Source of the DNA: Nonomuraea basaltis
GTDB taxonomy: Bacteria; Actinomycetota; Actinomycetes; Streptosporangiales; Streptosporangiaceae
Assembly (NCBI RefSeq): GCF_005893125.1
Contig: NZ_VCJS01000018.1
Span: 42,048-106,047, forward strand
Direction: 5' to 3'
DNA length: 64,000 nucleotides
The notes under the pieces were generated by a model that saw nothing but the letters and a program-made list of their open reading frames with translations, made no database searches and had not been told where the DNA came from. Each line of letters begins with the position of its first letter. Positions within the stretch are counted from its first letter, which is position 1. The translations under genes and the position numbers were made by a program. Of the stretch, positions 8,374-17,151 are shown piece after piece.

Positions 8374-10098
8374 ATGGGACGAATGGCGGACGCGTTCGCG
8401 GCGGAACTGGCCGCCGTGCGACCCGACCTCTCCGCGGCCTACGCCGCGGCGCTGCCGGGTGCGCAGGCCGCCGTCCTGGGCCGCCTGTGGCGCAGCCTCC
8501 TCTACGAACCCCTGCCCGGCGTGGCCGCGTCTCCGGGCCTGCCCTGCCCAGGACCGGCCGGCGCGCCTCTCGACCAGACCGAGCGGGCCGGCGCGCCTCC
8601 TGTCCCGGCCGCGCCTGGCCCGGCCGCGCCTCCTGGGCCGACCGGGCGAGGGGAGGCCGTTGTGCTGCTGTGCGACGGGCGTCGCCTGACCGGGCGGGCG
8701 CGGTTGCCGTACGACCTCTGCGGCGAGTCTGCCCTGTGGCTGGACGACCGTCCCTGGACGCACCCCGCCGAGCTGCTGGCCGCCCTCAGACTGCCCGGCA
8801 CCGGCCGGCTGGTCGAGGACCTGGACAACAGCGTCGCCTCCCTGGCCCTGTCCCGCGCGAACGCCACCGCCGCACGCACTGACATCTCCACCCCGGAGGA
8901 CTACGAGCAGAGCGTGGTGGACGGGCATCCCTACCACCCGTGCTGCCGCAACCGGCCGGGCGTCTCCGTGGCCGAGCAGCTGGCATACATGCCGGAGCAC
9001 CGCCCCATGGTCACCCTCGACCTGGTCGCGGTGCCGGCCGCGGACTGCCTGGTCTCGGGCGCGTGGCCGGCCGCGCTCACCGACGGCGACCGGCTGCTCC
9101 TGCCCGTGCACCCCTGGCAGACCCGGCACGTGCTGCCCGCCCTGGGCCTGCGCCCGTACGTGACGGGGGCGATCCCGGCCCGCCCGCTCATGTCCGTACG
9201 CACCCTCGCCCCTCTCGACGGCGGCCCGCACCTCAAAACAGCGTTCAGCACCCGGATGACCTCGGACGTCAGGGACATCTCGCCCGGCTCGATCCGTGAC
9301 TGCGTCGCCCTGTCGCACCTGCTCACGGAGCTGTCCACCCGGCTCGGCGGCCGCCTGCGCGTCGCGCGCTACCTGGCCGGCGCCGCCGCCGCGGCGAAGG
9401 GCGAACACAGCGCCGACCTGTCGGTCATGCTGCGCGAGCCGACGTCCGCCGTCGCCGGAAGCGGGACCGTGCTGCCCGTCGCCGGGTCCGCGACCGTACT
9501 GCCCGTCGCCGGGTCCGCGACCGTACTGCCCGTCGCGGCGGTCACCCGCGAAATGATCGGCAACCCCGCCGGGTGGCTGGCGGCGTTCGCCCGCCTGGCT
9601 CTGACGGACGCCCTGGGCCTGCTGGCGCTCGGCGCGGCGCTGGAGGCCCACGGCCAGAACCTGCTGGTGGTGCTCGACGGCGACGGCCGCCCGTCCCGGC
9701 TGATCTACCGCGACCTGGCCGACGTCCGGCTCAGCCCCGCCAGACTGGCCCGCAACGGCGTCGAGGTCCCGCCGGTCAGCGCCAGGTTGCTCAGCGACGA
9801 CCCCGGGGTGCTGCACGCCAAGCTGTTCGGCTCGCTCATCGGCACCACGTTCGGCAGTCTGATCTCGCTCTTCTGCCGGGGCGAGCGCGCCGAGGAGTCG
9901 CGCCTGTGGGCGGTCGTGGCCGCCGCCGCGCGAGAGGCGTTCGACGGACTCCCCCGGGGACCCGACGCGCGGGCCGACCGCAACGCCCTTTTCGGTCCGC
10001 ACATCACCGTGAAGGCGCACCTGGTCGCGCAGCTCGAGGGTGCCCCGCCGGGCGACAGCTGGACGCGCCTGCCCAACCCGCTCACCACACCGATCTGA
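8374..10098 (+). CDS. Second IucA/IucC-type siderophore (NIS) synthetase
   Basis: A ~574-residue NIS synthetase. Motifs include DGHPYHPCCRNRPG, LLPVHPWQ, MSVRTL (in place of SSxRT), KTAFSTRMTSDVRDIS, EAHGQNLLV, YRDL and the C-terminal KAHL. Two features interrupt the usual alignment: a Pro/Ala-rich linker at about residues 57-92, and three tandem copies of a nine-residue unit (TVLPVAGSA type) near residues 361-387. ATGs at 8350 and 8383 are also possible; none has an ideal ribosome site. The pair of synthetases suggests two successive condensations on one polycarboxylate scaffold. Confidence 0.88.
   Translation: MGRMADAFAAELAAVRPDLSAAYAAALPGAQAAVLGRLWRSLLYEPLPGVAASPGLPCPGPAGAPLDQTERAGAPPVPAAPGPAAPPGPTGRGEAVVLLCDGRRLTGRARLPYDLCGESALWLDDRPWTHPAELLAALRLPGTGRLVEDLDNSVASLALSRANATAARTDISTPEDYEQSVVDGHPYHPCCRNRPGVSVAEQLAYMPEHRPMVTLDLVAVPAADCLVSGAWPAALTDGDRLLLPVHPWQTRHVLPALGLRPYVTGAIPARPLMSVRTLAPLDGGPHLKTAFSTRMTSDVRDISPGSIRDCVALSHLLTELSTRLGGRLRVARYLAGAAAAAKGEHSADLSVMLREPTSAVAGSGTVLPVAGSATVLPVAGSATVLPVAAVTREMIGNPAGWLAAFARLALTDALGLLALGAALEAHGQNLLVVLDGDGRPSRLIYRDLADVRLSPARLARNGVEVPPVSARLLSDDPGVLHAKLFGSLIGTTFGSLISLFCRGERAEESRLWAVVAAAAREAFDGLPRGPDARADRNALFGPHITVKAHLVAQLEGAPPGDSWTRLPNPLTTPI
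9454..9534 (+). repeat. Three tandem 27-bp repeats inside a NIS synthetase gene
   Basis: Three head-to-tail 27-bp units run at 9454-9480, 9481-9507 and 9508-9534; the last two are identical and the first differs at a few bases. They keep the reading frame and encode a repeated Gly-Ser/Thr-Val-Leu-Pro-Val-Ala segment. Confidence 0.9.
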
Positions 10099-10202
10099 CC
10101 CGGAAAGTGCCTGGCCCAACCTGCGATGGAGGAGGAAGATGGGCTGGCCGCGCATCTGCCGCCGGGCCGATCGCGTCAGGTGAGGGGGAGGGAGGTCGTG
10201 CG

Positions 10203-11270
10203 GTGATGCAACTTTCCGTACGGCTCGTTCCCGTCGGCGAGACCACCCTGGTCATCGCGCTGACGGGCGAACTCGACTCGACGACCAGACCCGTGCTGGC
10301 CGCGTTCCTCGACCCGCTGCCGCGGTCCCAGGTGAAGTACGTGGTCGTGGCGGCCTCGGACCTCTGGTTCTGCGATCTGAACGGGCTCGAGCAGTTCGCG
10401 ATCACCCATCGGGCCATGCAGGCGAAAGGCGGCCACCTGGCCGTGGCGGAGGCCCAGCCGCCGCTGCGCCGCCTCATCACCCTGATGACGGAGCACGCCA
10501 GGCCCGCGATCCCCGTGTACGTCAGCATGCCGGAGGCCCTCGCGGACACCGACGTCGAGATCTACGAGATGCCGGCGCCGCCGACCCCGCTGAGCCGTCA
10601 CCTGCCGCGCCTGCGGAACGTGCCAAGCGTCGAGCGCGACCGGCCACGAGCCCGCCGGGAGCCGCAGCACGACGAGCCGGGCCCCGCCGCGCCGGGTCAG
10701 GCCATCGTCCAGTCACGCACCCTGCGCCCGCGCACCACCCGCGAGCCGCAGGTCACGAGCGGATCCGACCTGGCCTCGCGCACGCCCGCGCTGGCGTCCG
10801 TGGCGCTGGCCGCCGGGCCGGTGGCCCAGATCGTCCTCGACCTGTCCGGCAACCTGGCGCTGGCCAATGCCAGGGCCGAGGCCCTGTTCGAGCTCGATCC
10901 GCGCGACGTCGGCCGTCCCTTCCATGACCTGGAGGCGTCCTACCGGCCCGTCGAGCTGTGCTCGATCATCGAGCGGGCCCGCCACGAGCTGCGCCCGATC
11001 GAGCTGCGGGAGGTCACCTGGCACCGCGCCGGCCTGCCGGAGGGCAGCGTCTTCGACGTCTCCGTCGTCCCGCTGCTGGCCTCGGGAAGCCTGGTGGGGA
11101 TGGGCATCCACTTCACCGAGGTCACCCGCCACCGCAGGCTGAGGGACGAGCTGGAGCAGGCCAACAGGCGGCTGGAGCAGGCGTACGACGAGCTGCGGCG
11201 GCTCAACGACGCGCTGACGGCCCGCACGAGCGAGGTCGACGACGGCCCGGACTCGTCACGAGCTCGCTAG
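10203..11270 (+). CDS. STAS-PAS signalling protein
   Basis: A ~355-residue cytoplasmic protein. Residues ~1-115 form a STAS (anti-sigma-factor antagonist) domain, with the phosphoacceptor region written DLWFCDLNGLEQF instead of the usual DSSG. A Pro/Arg-rich linker follows, then a PAS domain at ~200-310 (QIVLDLSGNLALANARAEALF) resembling PAS domains of CheR-type proteins, and a C-terminal coiled coil (DELEQANRRLEQAYDELRRL). No kinase or phosphatase domain follows. GTG at 10203 is chosen with GGAGG 7 nt upstream; ATG at 10206 is an alternative. Its end overlaps the convergent sialidase gene by 15 bp. It probably links a sensed signal to partner switching. Confidence 0.75.
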   Translation: MMQLSVRLVPVGETTLVIALTGELDSTTRPVLAAFLDPLPRSQVKYVVVAASDLWFCDLNGLEQFAITHRAMQAKGGHLAVAEAQPPLRRLITLMTEHARPAIPVYVSMPEALADTDVEIYEMPAPPTPLSRHLPRLRNVPSVERDRPRARREPQHDEPGPAAPGQAIVQSRTLRPRTTREPQVTSGSDLASRTPALASVALAAGPVAQIVLDLSGNLALANARAEALFELDPRDVGRPFHDLEASYRPVELCSIIERARHELRPIELREVTWHRAGLPEGSVFDVSVVPLLASGSLVGMGIHFTEVTRHRRLRDELEQANRRLEQAYDELRRLNDALTARTSEVDDGPDSSRAR

Positions 11271-12359
11271 CTCGGCGACGGGGATGCGGCGGAACGCGAT
11301 CCGCTCGTACGGGGCGAAGTCGCCCGTCTCGAACAGCAGCCCCACCGTGTCACCGTCCACCCTGACCAGGTCGGAGTAGGCCGCGGGCAGCCCCGACACC
11401 GTGTGCGCGACGCGCCACGTGACGCCGAGGTCGTCGCTGGCGCGCACTGTCATCAGCGCCCGTGCGTCGGGCGCCGCCGGCCCCGAGAACAGCAGCACGT
11501 CCGGCGACTCGCACCACAGCACGCTGCCCTCCACCACCGGGCCGACCAGCCCCGCCTGCGGGCGGAATGGCAGCTCCAGCTGCTGGCCGCCGTCGGCGGA
11601 GTAGGCGTCGGCCCTGGTGCCGGGGGCTGTGGAGTCGGTACGGGTGTTGAAATAGACGCGCCCGTCGGGCAGCTCGGTGGCCGTGGTCTCGTTGACGTTG
11701 ACGTAGCCGTCGGGGTTGTCGTCGACGTAGCCGATGCGCCAGGTCTGGCCGCCGTCGTCGCTCAGCACCGAGTGGCCGCCGTTGTACTTGCCCTCGGTCC
11801 CGTTGTCGGAGCCGGTCGGCGGCAGCGAATGGTTGGCGGGGATCACGATGCGGCCGGCGTGCGCGCTCTGGCGCAGCTCGATCGCGTGCCCCGGCGTTGT
11901 CGCGTACCAGCGCCACTCCGGCCGCTTCGCGCTGCCGGTGATCTCGCTCGGAGCCGTCCAGGTGACCCCGTCGTCCGTGCTGACTTGCACGAACACCTTC
12001 CGCCCTTCGGCCGCGGTCACCTCGCCGCGCCTGATCTTCGCCTCGGTGGCCGACGGCCCCTGCCGGACGTGGACCAGGACGATCCTGCCGTCGGCCAGCG
12101 CGACGGGCGCCGGGTTGCCCGCGGTGCCGCGGCGCGGCTCGGTGGCGACCACCTGCAGGTCACCCCAGGTCCGGCCGCCGTCGGTGGACCGCTTGAGCAC
12201 CAGGTCGATGTGGCCGGAGTCACCCGCTGAGCCGCGCCGCCCCTCGGCGAACGCCAGCACGGTGCCCGCCCGGGTCACCACCGCCGCGGGGATCCGGTAC
12301 GTGTGATAGCCATCCGTCGACTGCCGGTACGGCATCGACGTGGGGTAACGATCCGCCAT
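11256..12359 (-). CDS. Sialidase/neuraminidase family protein (GH33-like, BNR repeats)
   Basis: A 367-residue six-bladed propeller. The YRIP motif near residue 22 supplies the first catalytic arginine region, and four Asp-box repeats are visible: STDGGRTW, STDDGVTW, SDDGGQTW and SDDLGVTW. Sialidases cleave terminal sialic acids from glycoconjugates. There is no signal peptide or anchor, so as encoded it would be cytoplasmic, unlike many actinobacterial secreted sialidases, and it has no lectin domain. It stands alone, convergent with the STAS-PAS gene. Confidence 0.85.
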   Translation of the reverse strand: MADRYPTSMPYRQSTDGYHTYRIPAAVVTRAGTVLAFAEGRRGSAGDSGHIDLVLKRSTDGGRTWGDLQVVATEPRRGTAGNPAPVALADGRIVLVHVRQGPSATEAKIRRGEVTAAEGRKVFVQVSTDDGVTWTAPSEITGSAKRPEWRWYATTPGHAIELRQSAHAGRIVIPANHSLPPTGSDNGTEGKYNGGHSVLSDDGGQTWRIGYVDDNPDGYVNVNETTATELPDGRVYFNTRTDSTAPGTRADAYSADGGQQLELPFRPQAGLVGPVVEGSVLWCESPDVLLFSGPAAPDARALMTVRASDDLGVTWRVAHTVSGLPAAYSDLVRVDGDTVGLLFETGDFAPYERIAFRRIPVAELASS

Positions 12360-12468
12360 GCGGGCACGCTACGGCCCCACGGTTAACGGAGCCCGACATA
12401 CGACCTACGTGAAGGCGAATGTGACCGACGGTGGAGTAGGGGTGTAGGCGACAGAAGGGACACGTCGT

Positions 12469-12567
12469 ATGACCGCTCCTCCAGAGGTGGACGACCCACC
12501 GAAAGAGGCCGACGACGCGACCGTCCGGCTGGACCGACGACGAGCCCGCCGTGCCCGCCTCCTGAGC
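12469..12567 (+). CDS. Possible 32-residue small protein
   Basis: A short ORF begins MTAPPEVDDPPKEADD and ends in an arginine-rich tail (RLDRRRARRARLL), so it is acidic then strongly basic. AAGGGA stands 8 nt before the ATG, and a very strong hairpin terminator begins 5 nt after the stop codon. A good ribosome site and a dedicated terminator argue for a real transcription unit. I do not recognise the product; it could also be a leader peptide for the oxidoreductase downstream. Confidence 0.45.
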
Positions 12568-12571
12568 ACCG

Positions 12572-12604
12572 CCCCGCCCGGCGGGCACAGGCCGCCGGGC
12601 GGGG
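12572..12604 (+). terminator. Perfect 13-bp hairpin terminator
   Basis: CCCCGCCCGGCGG at 12572-12584 pairs exactly with 12592-12604 around a 7-base loop. It lies between the 32-residue ORF and the oxidoreductase gene and could act as a terminator or attenuator. Confidence 0.75.
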
Positions 12605-12673
12605 GGTTCTGCCATGAGACCGCCCCAGCGTGAAAGAGTGCATGTCTACGGACGAGTGCTTCTGGAGGCTGGG

Positions 12674-14080
12674 GTGGCTGACGAGTTCGACGTCATAGTG
12701 ATCGGCGGCGGTCCCGCAGGCGAGAACGTCGTGGACCGGGCCGTGCGCGGCGGCCTGACCGCGGCCGTCGTCGAGGAGCGGCTGGCCGGCGGCGAATGCT
12801 CCTACTGGGCGTGCGTGCCGAGCAAGGCGCTGCTGCGGCCGATCGACCTGGCGGGCGAGGTGCGCCGGGTGCCCGGGCTGTCGCTCGGGGAGATCGACGT
12901 GGCCGCCGTGCTGGCCCACCGCGACGAGGCCGTAGGGCGCTACGACGACGCCGGGCAGGTGCGGTGGATCGAGGGCGTGCCGGCCGAGTTCATCCGCGGT
13001 CGCGGCCGGCTCGACGGCGCCAAGCGGGTGCGCGTGACCACGGAGGACGGCGGCGAGCGGGTGCTGACCGCCAGGCAGGCCGTTGTGCTGGCCACCGGCA
13101 GCAAGGCCGCGGTGCCGCCGGTGCCGGGGCTGGCCGAGGCGGACCCGTGGACCAGCCACGAGGTGACCGCGGCCACCGAGATCCCCGAGCGGCTGGTCGT
13201 GCTCGGCGGCGGAGTGGTGGCCTGCGAGATGGCTCAGGCCATGCACGGGCTCGGCGCCAGGCAGACCACCCTGCTCGTCCGCGGCGGCGGGCTGCTGAGC
13301 AGGATGGAGCCGTTCGCGGGAGAGCTGCTCGCCGAGTCGTTCGCCGAGGCCGGGATCGACGTGCGCACCGGGGCCGGCGTGGTCGGGATCGAGCGGCCAG
13401 AGCCCGGCGGGAAGGTGACCGTGCACCTGGCCGAAGGACCGTCGCTGGAGGCCGACGAGCTGCTGGTGGCCACCGGCCGCCGGCCCGCCACGCACGACCT
13501 GGGGCTCACCTCGGTGGGGCTGGCCGACGGCGCCAACGTCGAGGTGGACGACAGCATGCGGGCGACCGGGGTCCCCGAGGGCTGGCTGTACGCCGTGGGC
13601 GACCTCAACGGGCGCAACCTCCTCACGCACATGGGCAAGTACCAGGCCAGGATCTGCGGCGACGTGATCGCGGCGCGGGCGCGGGGTGAGGAGCTGTCCG
13701 AGATGCGCGACCTCGCCGACGGCTACGGCGCGCCGCAGGTGGTCTTCACCGACCCCCAGATCTGCGCGGTCGGCCGCACCGAGGCGGCGGCCAGGCAGGC
13801 GGGCTTCCGCGTACGCGCGGTGGACTACGACATGGGCGCGGTCACCGGGGCCTACCTGCTGGGCGACGGCTACCGCGGCCGGGCCAGGGCCGTCGTGGAC
13901 GAGGACAGGAAGGTGCTGGTCGGCGTCACGTTCGCCGGACCCGGCGCGGCCGAGCTGCTGCACGCCGCCACGATCGCGGTCACCGCCGAGGTGCCGCTGG
14001 ACCGGCTGTGGCACGCCGTGCCGTCGTTCCCGACGGTCAGCGAGGTGTGGCTGCGCCTGCTGGAGGCGTACGGGCTCTAG
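12674..14080 (+). CDS. FAD-dependent pyridine nucleotide-disulfide oxidoreductase (Lpd/mercuric reductase-like)
   Basis: A 468-residue flavoprotein. The FAD-binding VIVIGGGPAGEN lies at residues 8-19, the redox-active disulfide in GGECSYWACVPSK (C-x4-C), the NAD(P)-binding GGGVVACEMAQ near residue 180, and the C-terminal interface motif HAVPSFPTVSE near residue 445 gives the catalytic His. The CSYWAC version of the active site is common in actinobacterial homologues whose substrate is uncertain, so true dihydrolipoamide dehydrogenase activity is not assured. GTG at 12674 has GGAGG 5 nt upstream. No 2-oxo acid dehydrogenase genes are near. It ends 4 bp inside the convergent STAS gene. Confidence 0.85.
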   Translation: MADEFDVIVIGGGPAGENVVDRAVRGGLTAAVVEERLAGGECSYWACVPSKALLRPIDLAGEVRRVPGLSLGEIDVAAVLAHRDEAVGRYDDAGQVRWIEGVPAEFIRGRGRLDGAKRVRVTTEDGGERVLTARQAVVLATGSKAAVPPVPGLAEADPWTSHEVTAATEIPERLVVLGGGVVACEMAQAMHGLGARQTTLLVRGGGLLSRMEPFAGELLAESFAEAGIDVRTGAGVVGIERPEPGGKVTVHLAEGPSLEADELLVATGRRPATHDLGLTSVGLADGANVEVDDSMRATGVPEGWLYAVGDLNGRNLLTHMGKYQARICGDVIAARARGEELSEMRDLADGYGAPQVVFTDPQICAVGRTEAAARQAGFRVRAVDYDMGAVTGAYLLGDGYRGRARAVVDEDRKVLVGVTFAGPGAAELLHAATIAVTAEVPLDRLWHAVPSFPTVSEVWLRLLEAYGL

Positions 14081-14517
14081 GACCCGCCGCGCCGGCCGCG
14101 CTCGGCCGCGGGGGACGCGGGGGACGCGGCCGAGCTGAGGCTGAGGTCTTCCCCCGACTCCAGCATCAGCTCCGCCACGGTCTCCTCGAGACTGTCGCGT
14201 AGCTCCACGTGCGACAGCAGGTCCGTCAGCCGCAACACGGACAGCAGATGATCGGAGGGCCGGACCAGGATGATCCGTCCGCTGCCCTCTTCCTCCATCC
14301 GCTGCATCACCATCGCCAGCACGCCGATGACCGAGGAGTCGTAGAAGTCCAGATCGGCGAGGTCGAACACGAGGACGGGCCCGTCCGACCAGTCCCACAC
14401 GGCGTTGATGCAGGCGCTGAACCGGACCCGCCCCGCGTGGTCGAGCTCGCCGCTGGCGCGCATGACCGTGCAGTGGACATACCGGGTCGTCTCGATTCGC
14501 AAGCCGCTGCTGCTCAC
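14077..14517 (-). CDS. STAS-domain anti-sigma factor antagonist
   Basis: A 146-residue protein with one STAS domain (residues ~8-110). The phosphoacceptor loop reads DLDFYDSSVIGVL, where Ser in DSS would be phosphorylated by an RsbW-like kinase. A Ser/Ala-rich acidic tail follows. Related proteins release a sigma factor by binding its anti-sigma factor. No kinase gene is adjacent; a HATPase-type candidate lies at 34883-35476. Confidence 0.85.
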   Translation of the reverse strand: MSSSGLRIETTRYVHCTVMRASGELDHAGRVRFSACINAVWDWSDGPVLVFDLADLDFYDSSVIGVLAMVMQRMEEEGSGRIILVRPSDHLLSVLRLTDLLSHVELRDSLEETVAELMLESGEDLSLSSAASPASPAAERGRRGGS

Positions 14518-14672
14518 GCCTTTTCCCCTGCCCTCAGGGTGGCGTTATCACAGGTGATCGCTATTTTTCCCGGGCCATTAGGCCTCGCGATCCCCCTGGT
14601 TACCAAGAGGGTCATCGAGCAGCCTGCGCAAGATCGCGGCCAGTGTGCCGGCGTCCCCTTCGCCCGTACTGG

Positions 14673-15671
14673 TCAGTGCGAGGTGCCGGACTCCAGGGTC
14701 GGCACCACGCCGGGGACGGGGGTGATGAGCACCAGCAGCGGCGACCGGACCAGGCTGGCCAGCTCCAGCTCGGTGACGTTGCCCTGCCTCCGCTGGTCCG
14801 GCGGGCCCGCGTCGCCGTCCCTGATGCTGAGGATCTGCTCCACGGACGGCGCCGCCGCCCTGACGATCTTCTTGGTGGCGTGGCGCAGCCAGCGCAGCTC
14901 GCTGTTCATCCGCCGCCACGTCGTCGGGAGTACGCTGGCCGGCTCCGCCCTCGTGCCGAGCCTGAGCGTGATCCGGCCGGTCCCCCCGAACGTGTTCCGC
15001 AACACGGGGTTGACCACGAACATGCCCGAGCGCAGCAGGCGTGTGCCCTGCCTGTTGAGGTTCGCCAGGCCACCGCCGCTGATCAGCGAGTACAGCTCGC
15101 AGCGGGAGCCGTCCAGAGTGTCGGGGTCGAAGTCCACCGGGGGCGGCTCCTCGAACACGATCTTGTCCAGCCGCAGCCCCGCCACGCCGTCCGGCAGGAT
15201 GCGGCCGGCCACGGCGCTGCGCACGTCCTCGCAGACGCCGGCGCCCTCCATGATGTCGAGCGCCTCGACGCAGATCAGCCCGTCGTCGGGGATCTCCTCC
15301 GCCGCCAGGTCGAAGGCCACCTGGGCGTGCGCCTTCCGGCCGCGCAGCAGCACGCACTGGCGCAGCCGCCCCTGGGAGCGGATCTGGACCAGCCGCGGCA
15401 GCGGGCTCGGCGGCCCCGTCGCGTCGGTGTGCCAGCCGGTCACCGACACCTCGTCCACCGACAGCGTCATCCGCACCCGCAGCGGACGGCCCTGCGCGGC
15501 GATCTTGAATCCGGCCAGCCCCGAGGTCTCGAACCTGCCCACGATCTGCGTGCCCCGGCGCAGCCGGTCCGTCACCTGCAGGGCGGCGACCTGGCCGCTG
15601 AGCAGATGTGCGGGCGGTATCGCGGGAAGGACCAACTGGTCGAGGTCGGTGGCGGATTCTGCGCTGCTCAT
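14673..15671 (-). CDS. Hypothetical protein coupled to a glycosyltransferase-like gene
   Basis: A 332-residue protein without signal peptide or membrane segment that I do not recognise. It is rich in beta-type segments (VLLRGRKAHAQVAFDL, RITLRLGTRAEPASVL) and has a conserved-looking basic patch around RRMNSELRWLRHATKK. Its ATG overlaps the stop of the upstream gene (ATGA), so the two are translationally coupled and probably act together, perhaps in modifying a surface carbohydrate. Confidence 0.65.
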   Translation of the reverse strand: MSSAESATDLDQLVLPAIPPAHLLSGQVAALQVTDRLRRGTQIVGRFETSGLAGFKIAAQGRPLRVRMTLSVDEVSVTGWHTDATGPPSPLPRLVQIRSQGRLRQCVLLRGRKAHAQVAFDLAAEEIPDDGLICVEALDIMEGAGVCEDVRSAVAGRILPDGVAGLRLDKIVFEEPPPVDFDPDTLDGSRCELYSLISGGGLANLNRQGTRLLRSGMFVVNPVLRNTFGGTGRITLRLGTRAEPASVLPTTWRRMNSELRWLRHATKKIVRAAAPSVEQILSIRDGDAGPPDQRRQGNVTELELASLVRSPLLVLITPVPGVVPTLESGTSH

Positions 15672-16876
15672 CGAGTGCTCCTCGCGGGGGTGAGTGAAGT
15701 GGACAGCCCTGCCGGGTGGCGGAAGTCGAAACGGGTGAGCAGGGGTTCACGCCGTTCCCACATGCGGTGGACCGCGCCGAAGAGGGGATCACCGTCGCGC
15801 TCCACGTACCGCAGGTTGACGGCCAGCACGCGCGCGTAGTCGGCGCCGTGCGCCCAGTGCGGCAGGAGCTGGGTGGGCACGTCGGCGCCGCAGCGGCGCA
15901 GCCAGAGCCAGAGGCGGGCGCGCTCGCGCTGCTCGGGGCCGAGAATGGTGTCGCCCTTGGCGTGCCTGGCGACGGCCTCCTCCAGGAGGTGGCTGAGCTC
16001 GGACGGCGAGCGCGCGACGTGCGTGGCGCCGCAGTCGGCGCCCGCCGACCAGCCGGCCTGGATGACGGGGATGCCGAAGGCGGGCAGGTCGCTGTCGGAG
16101 AACGCGACGCCGACGTCCGCCAGGCTCCACAGGATGTTCGTGGACAGTGCGTCGGCCACGTATTTCATGCGGGCGTGGCCGCCCGCGAAGGGGTCGAGGA
16201 ACAGCCAGTTCGCCGACTCGTCCGACGCGGCGAACCGCGCCGTCGTCTCGAACAGCTCCGTGTCCTGGCCGGCCACGTGGTTGAACACGACGATCGTGGG
16301 CAGGCCCGGGTCGAGGCCCAGGCGGGCACAGCCGTAGCTGCGGAGCTGGCGGCGCTCGGTGTCCGTGCGGACCTGGTAGCCGCTCTTCTCCTGCCAGGCC
16401 ACTCGCTCGGCACTGGCCCTGATCAGGTCCCGGTTCGGCCAGACCCGCAGCTCGAAGAACTCGGCGACCCGGCCGGGCAGGTCGTCATGGAAGGAGCTCG
16501 CCCCGTCCCCGGGGAACAGCGCGTACGCCTGAAGCGTGCCCTTTCCGTGGACGTGCACGACCGGGATGTCCCTGGGCAGGCCGCGGTCCACCCGCCCGGT
16601 GACCAGCACGGCCGGCAGCGTCTCCGGCTGCAGGTCGCGCGCCGCTCCGAACACCTCGGCCAGCCGCCGCGCCTCCGGGTCGCCCAGCACGACCAGCCGC
16701 CCCGAGATCATCCCGCAGACGGCCTTCGCGGCCATGAGCGTGCGTACCACGACCCTGATGTCCTGGTCGAACACCTCCGCCACGACACACCTGTCGCCGC
16801 CGGGGCTCTCTCCCCAATGACCGCGAGCAGCTCGGAGCAGACGATCGAAGTGCTCGCCATCCCCGATTCGACGCAT
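15668..16876 (-). CDS. GT-B-like surface carbohydrate biosynthesis protein
   Basis: A 402-residue protein whose C-terminal half resembles capsule/surface-carbohydrate glycosyltransferases of GT-B fold. TIVVFNHVAGQDTELFETT begins a Rossmann-like domain, and LWSLADVGVAFSDSDLPAFG and VIQAGWSAGADCGATH look like the donor site and a final helix. The start at 16876 has GGAGG 5 nt upstream; longer in-frame versions rely on a TTG at 16996 without a ribosome site. The donor and acceptor cannot be named. It forms a coupled pair with the unknown gene downstream. Confidence 0.6.
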   Translation of the reverse strand: MRRIGDGEHFDRLLRAARGHWGESPGGDRCVVAEVFDQDIRVVVRTLMAAKAVCGMISGRLVVLGDPEARRLAEVFGAARDLQPETLPAVLVTGRVDRGLPRDIPVVHVHGKGTLQAYALFPGDGASSFHDDLPGRVAEFFELRVWPNRDLIRASAERVAWQEKSGYQVRTDTERRQLRSYGCARLGLDPGLPTIVVFNHVAGQDTELFETTARFAASDESANWLFLDPFAGGHARMKYVADALSTNILWSLADVGVAFSDSDLPAFGIPVIQAGWSAGADCGATHVARSPSELSHLLEEAVARHAKGDTILGPEQRERARLWLWLRRCGADVPTQLLPHWAHGADYARVLAVNLRYVERDGDPLFGAVHRMWERREPLLTRFDFRHPAGLSTSLTPARSTR

Positions 16877-17151
16877 GAGACCCTCCACCGAGGCCAGGAA
16901 GATATGCCCTGGTAGACCTTGCCAGAACGGGGGACGGCCATCGGGCGGCTGACACGCTTCTTTGCCCGCCGCTGACGTAAACTCAGCCGGCCGCAAGGGG
17001 AAGGCAGCCGGACGATCAGCCGGCTGTGCCGGAAAATCACCGCGTCAGCGCCGAACCAACGGCCTCCCCGCGGGGTCAAAGGTTTTATCTGGAGCACGCC
17101 ATGGCTGGGTTTAGGATGCACCCTATTGCCTCGAGGGGGAGGAATTTCCGC

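Noticed and set aside
14578..15792. Long minus-strand ORF overlapping the 332-residue gene in another frame
   Set aside because: Its composition is Arg/Gly/Ala-rich as expected for a shadow frame of GC-rich coding DNA, and it lacks a ribosome site.
16876..16996. TTG start at 16996 for the GT-B-like protein
   Set aside because: No ribosome site there, while the internal ATG at 16876 has GGAGG at good spacing.
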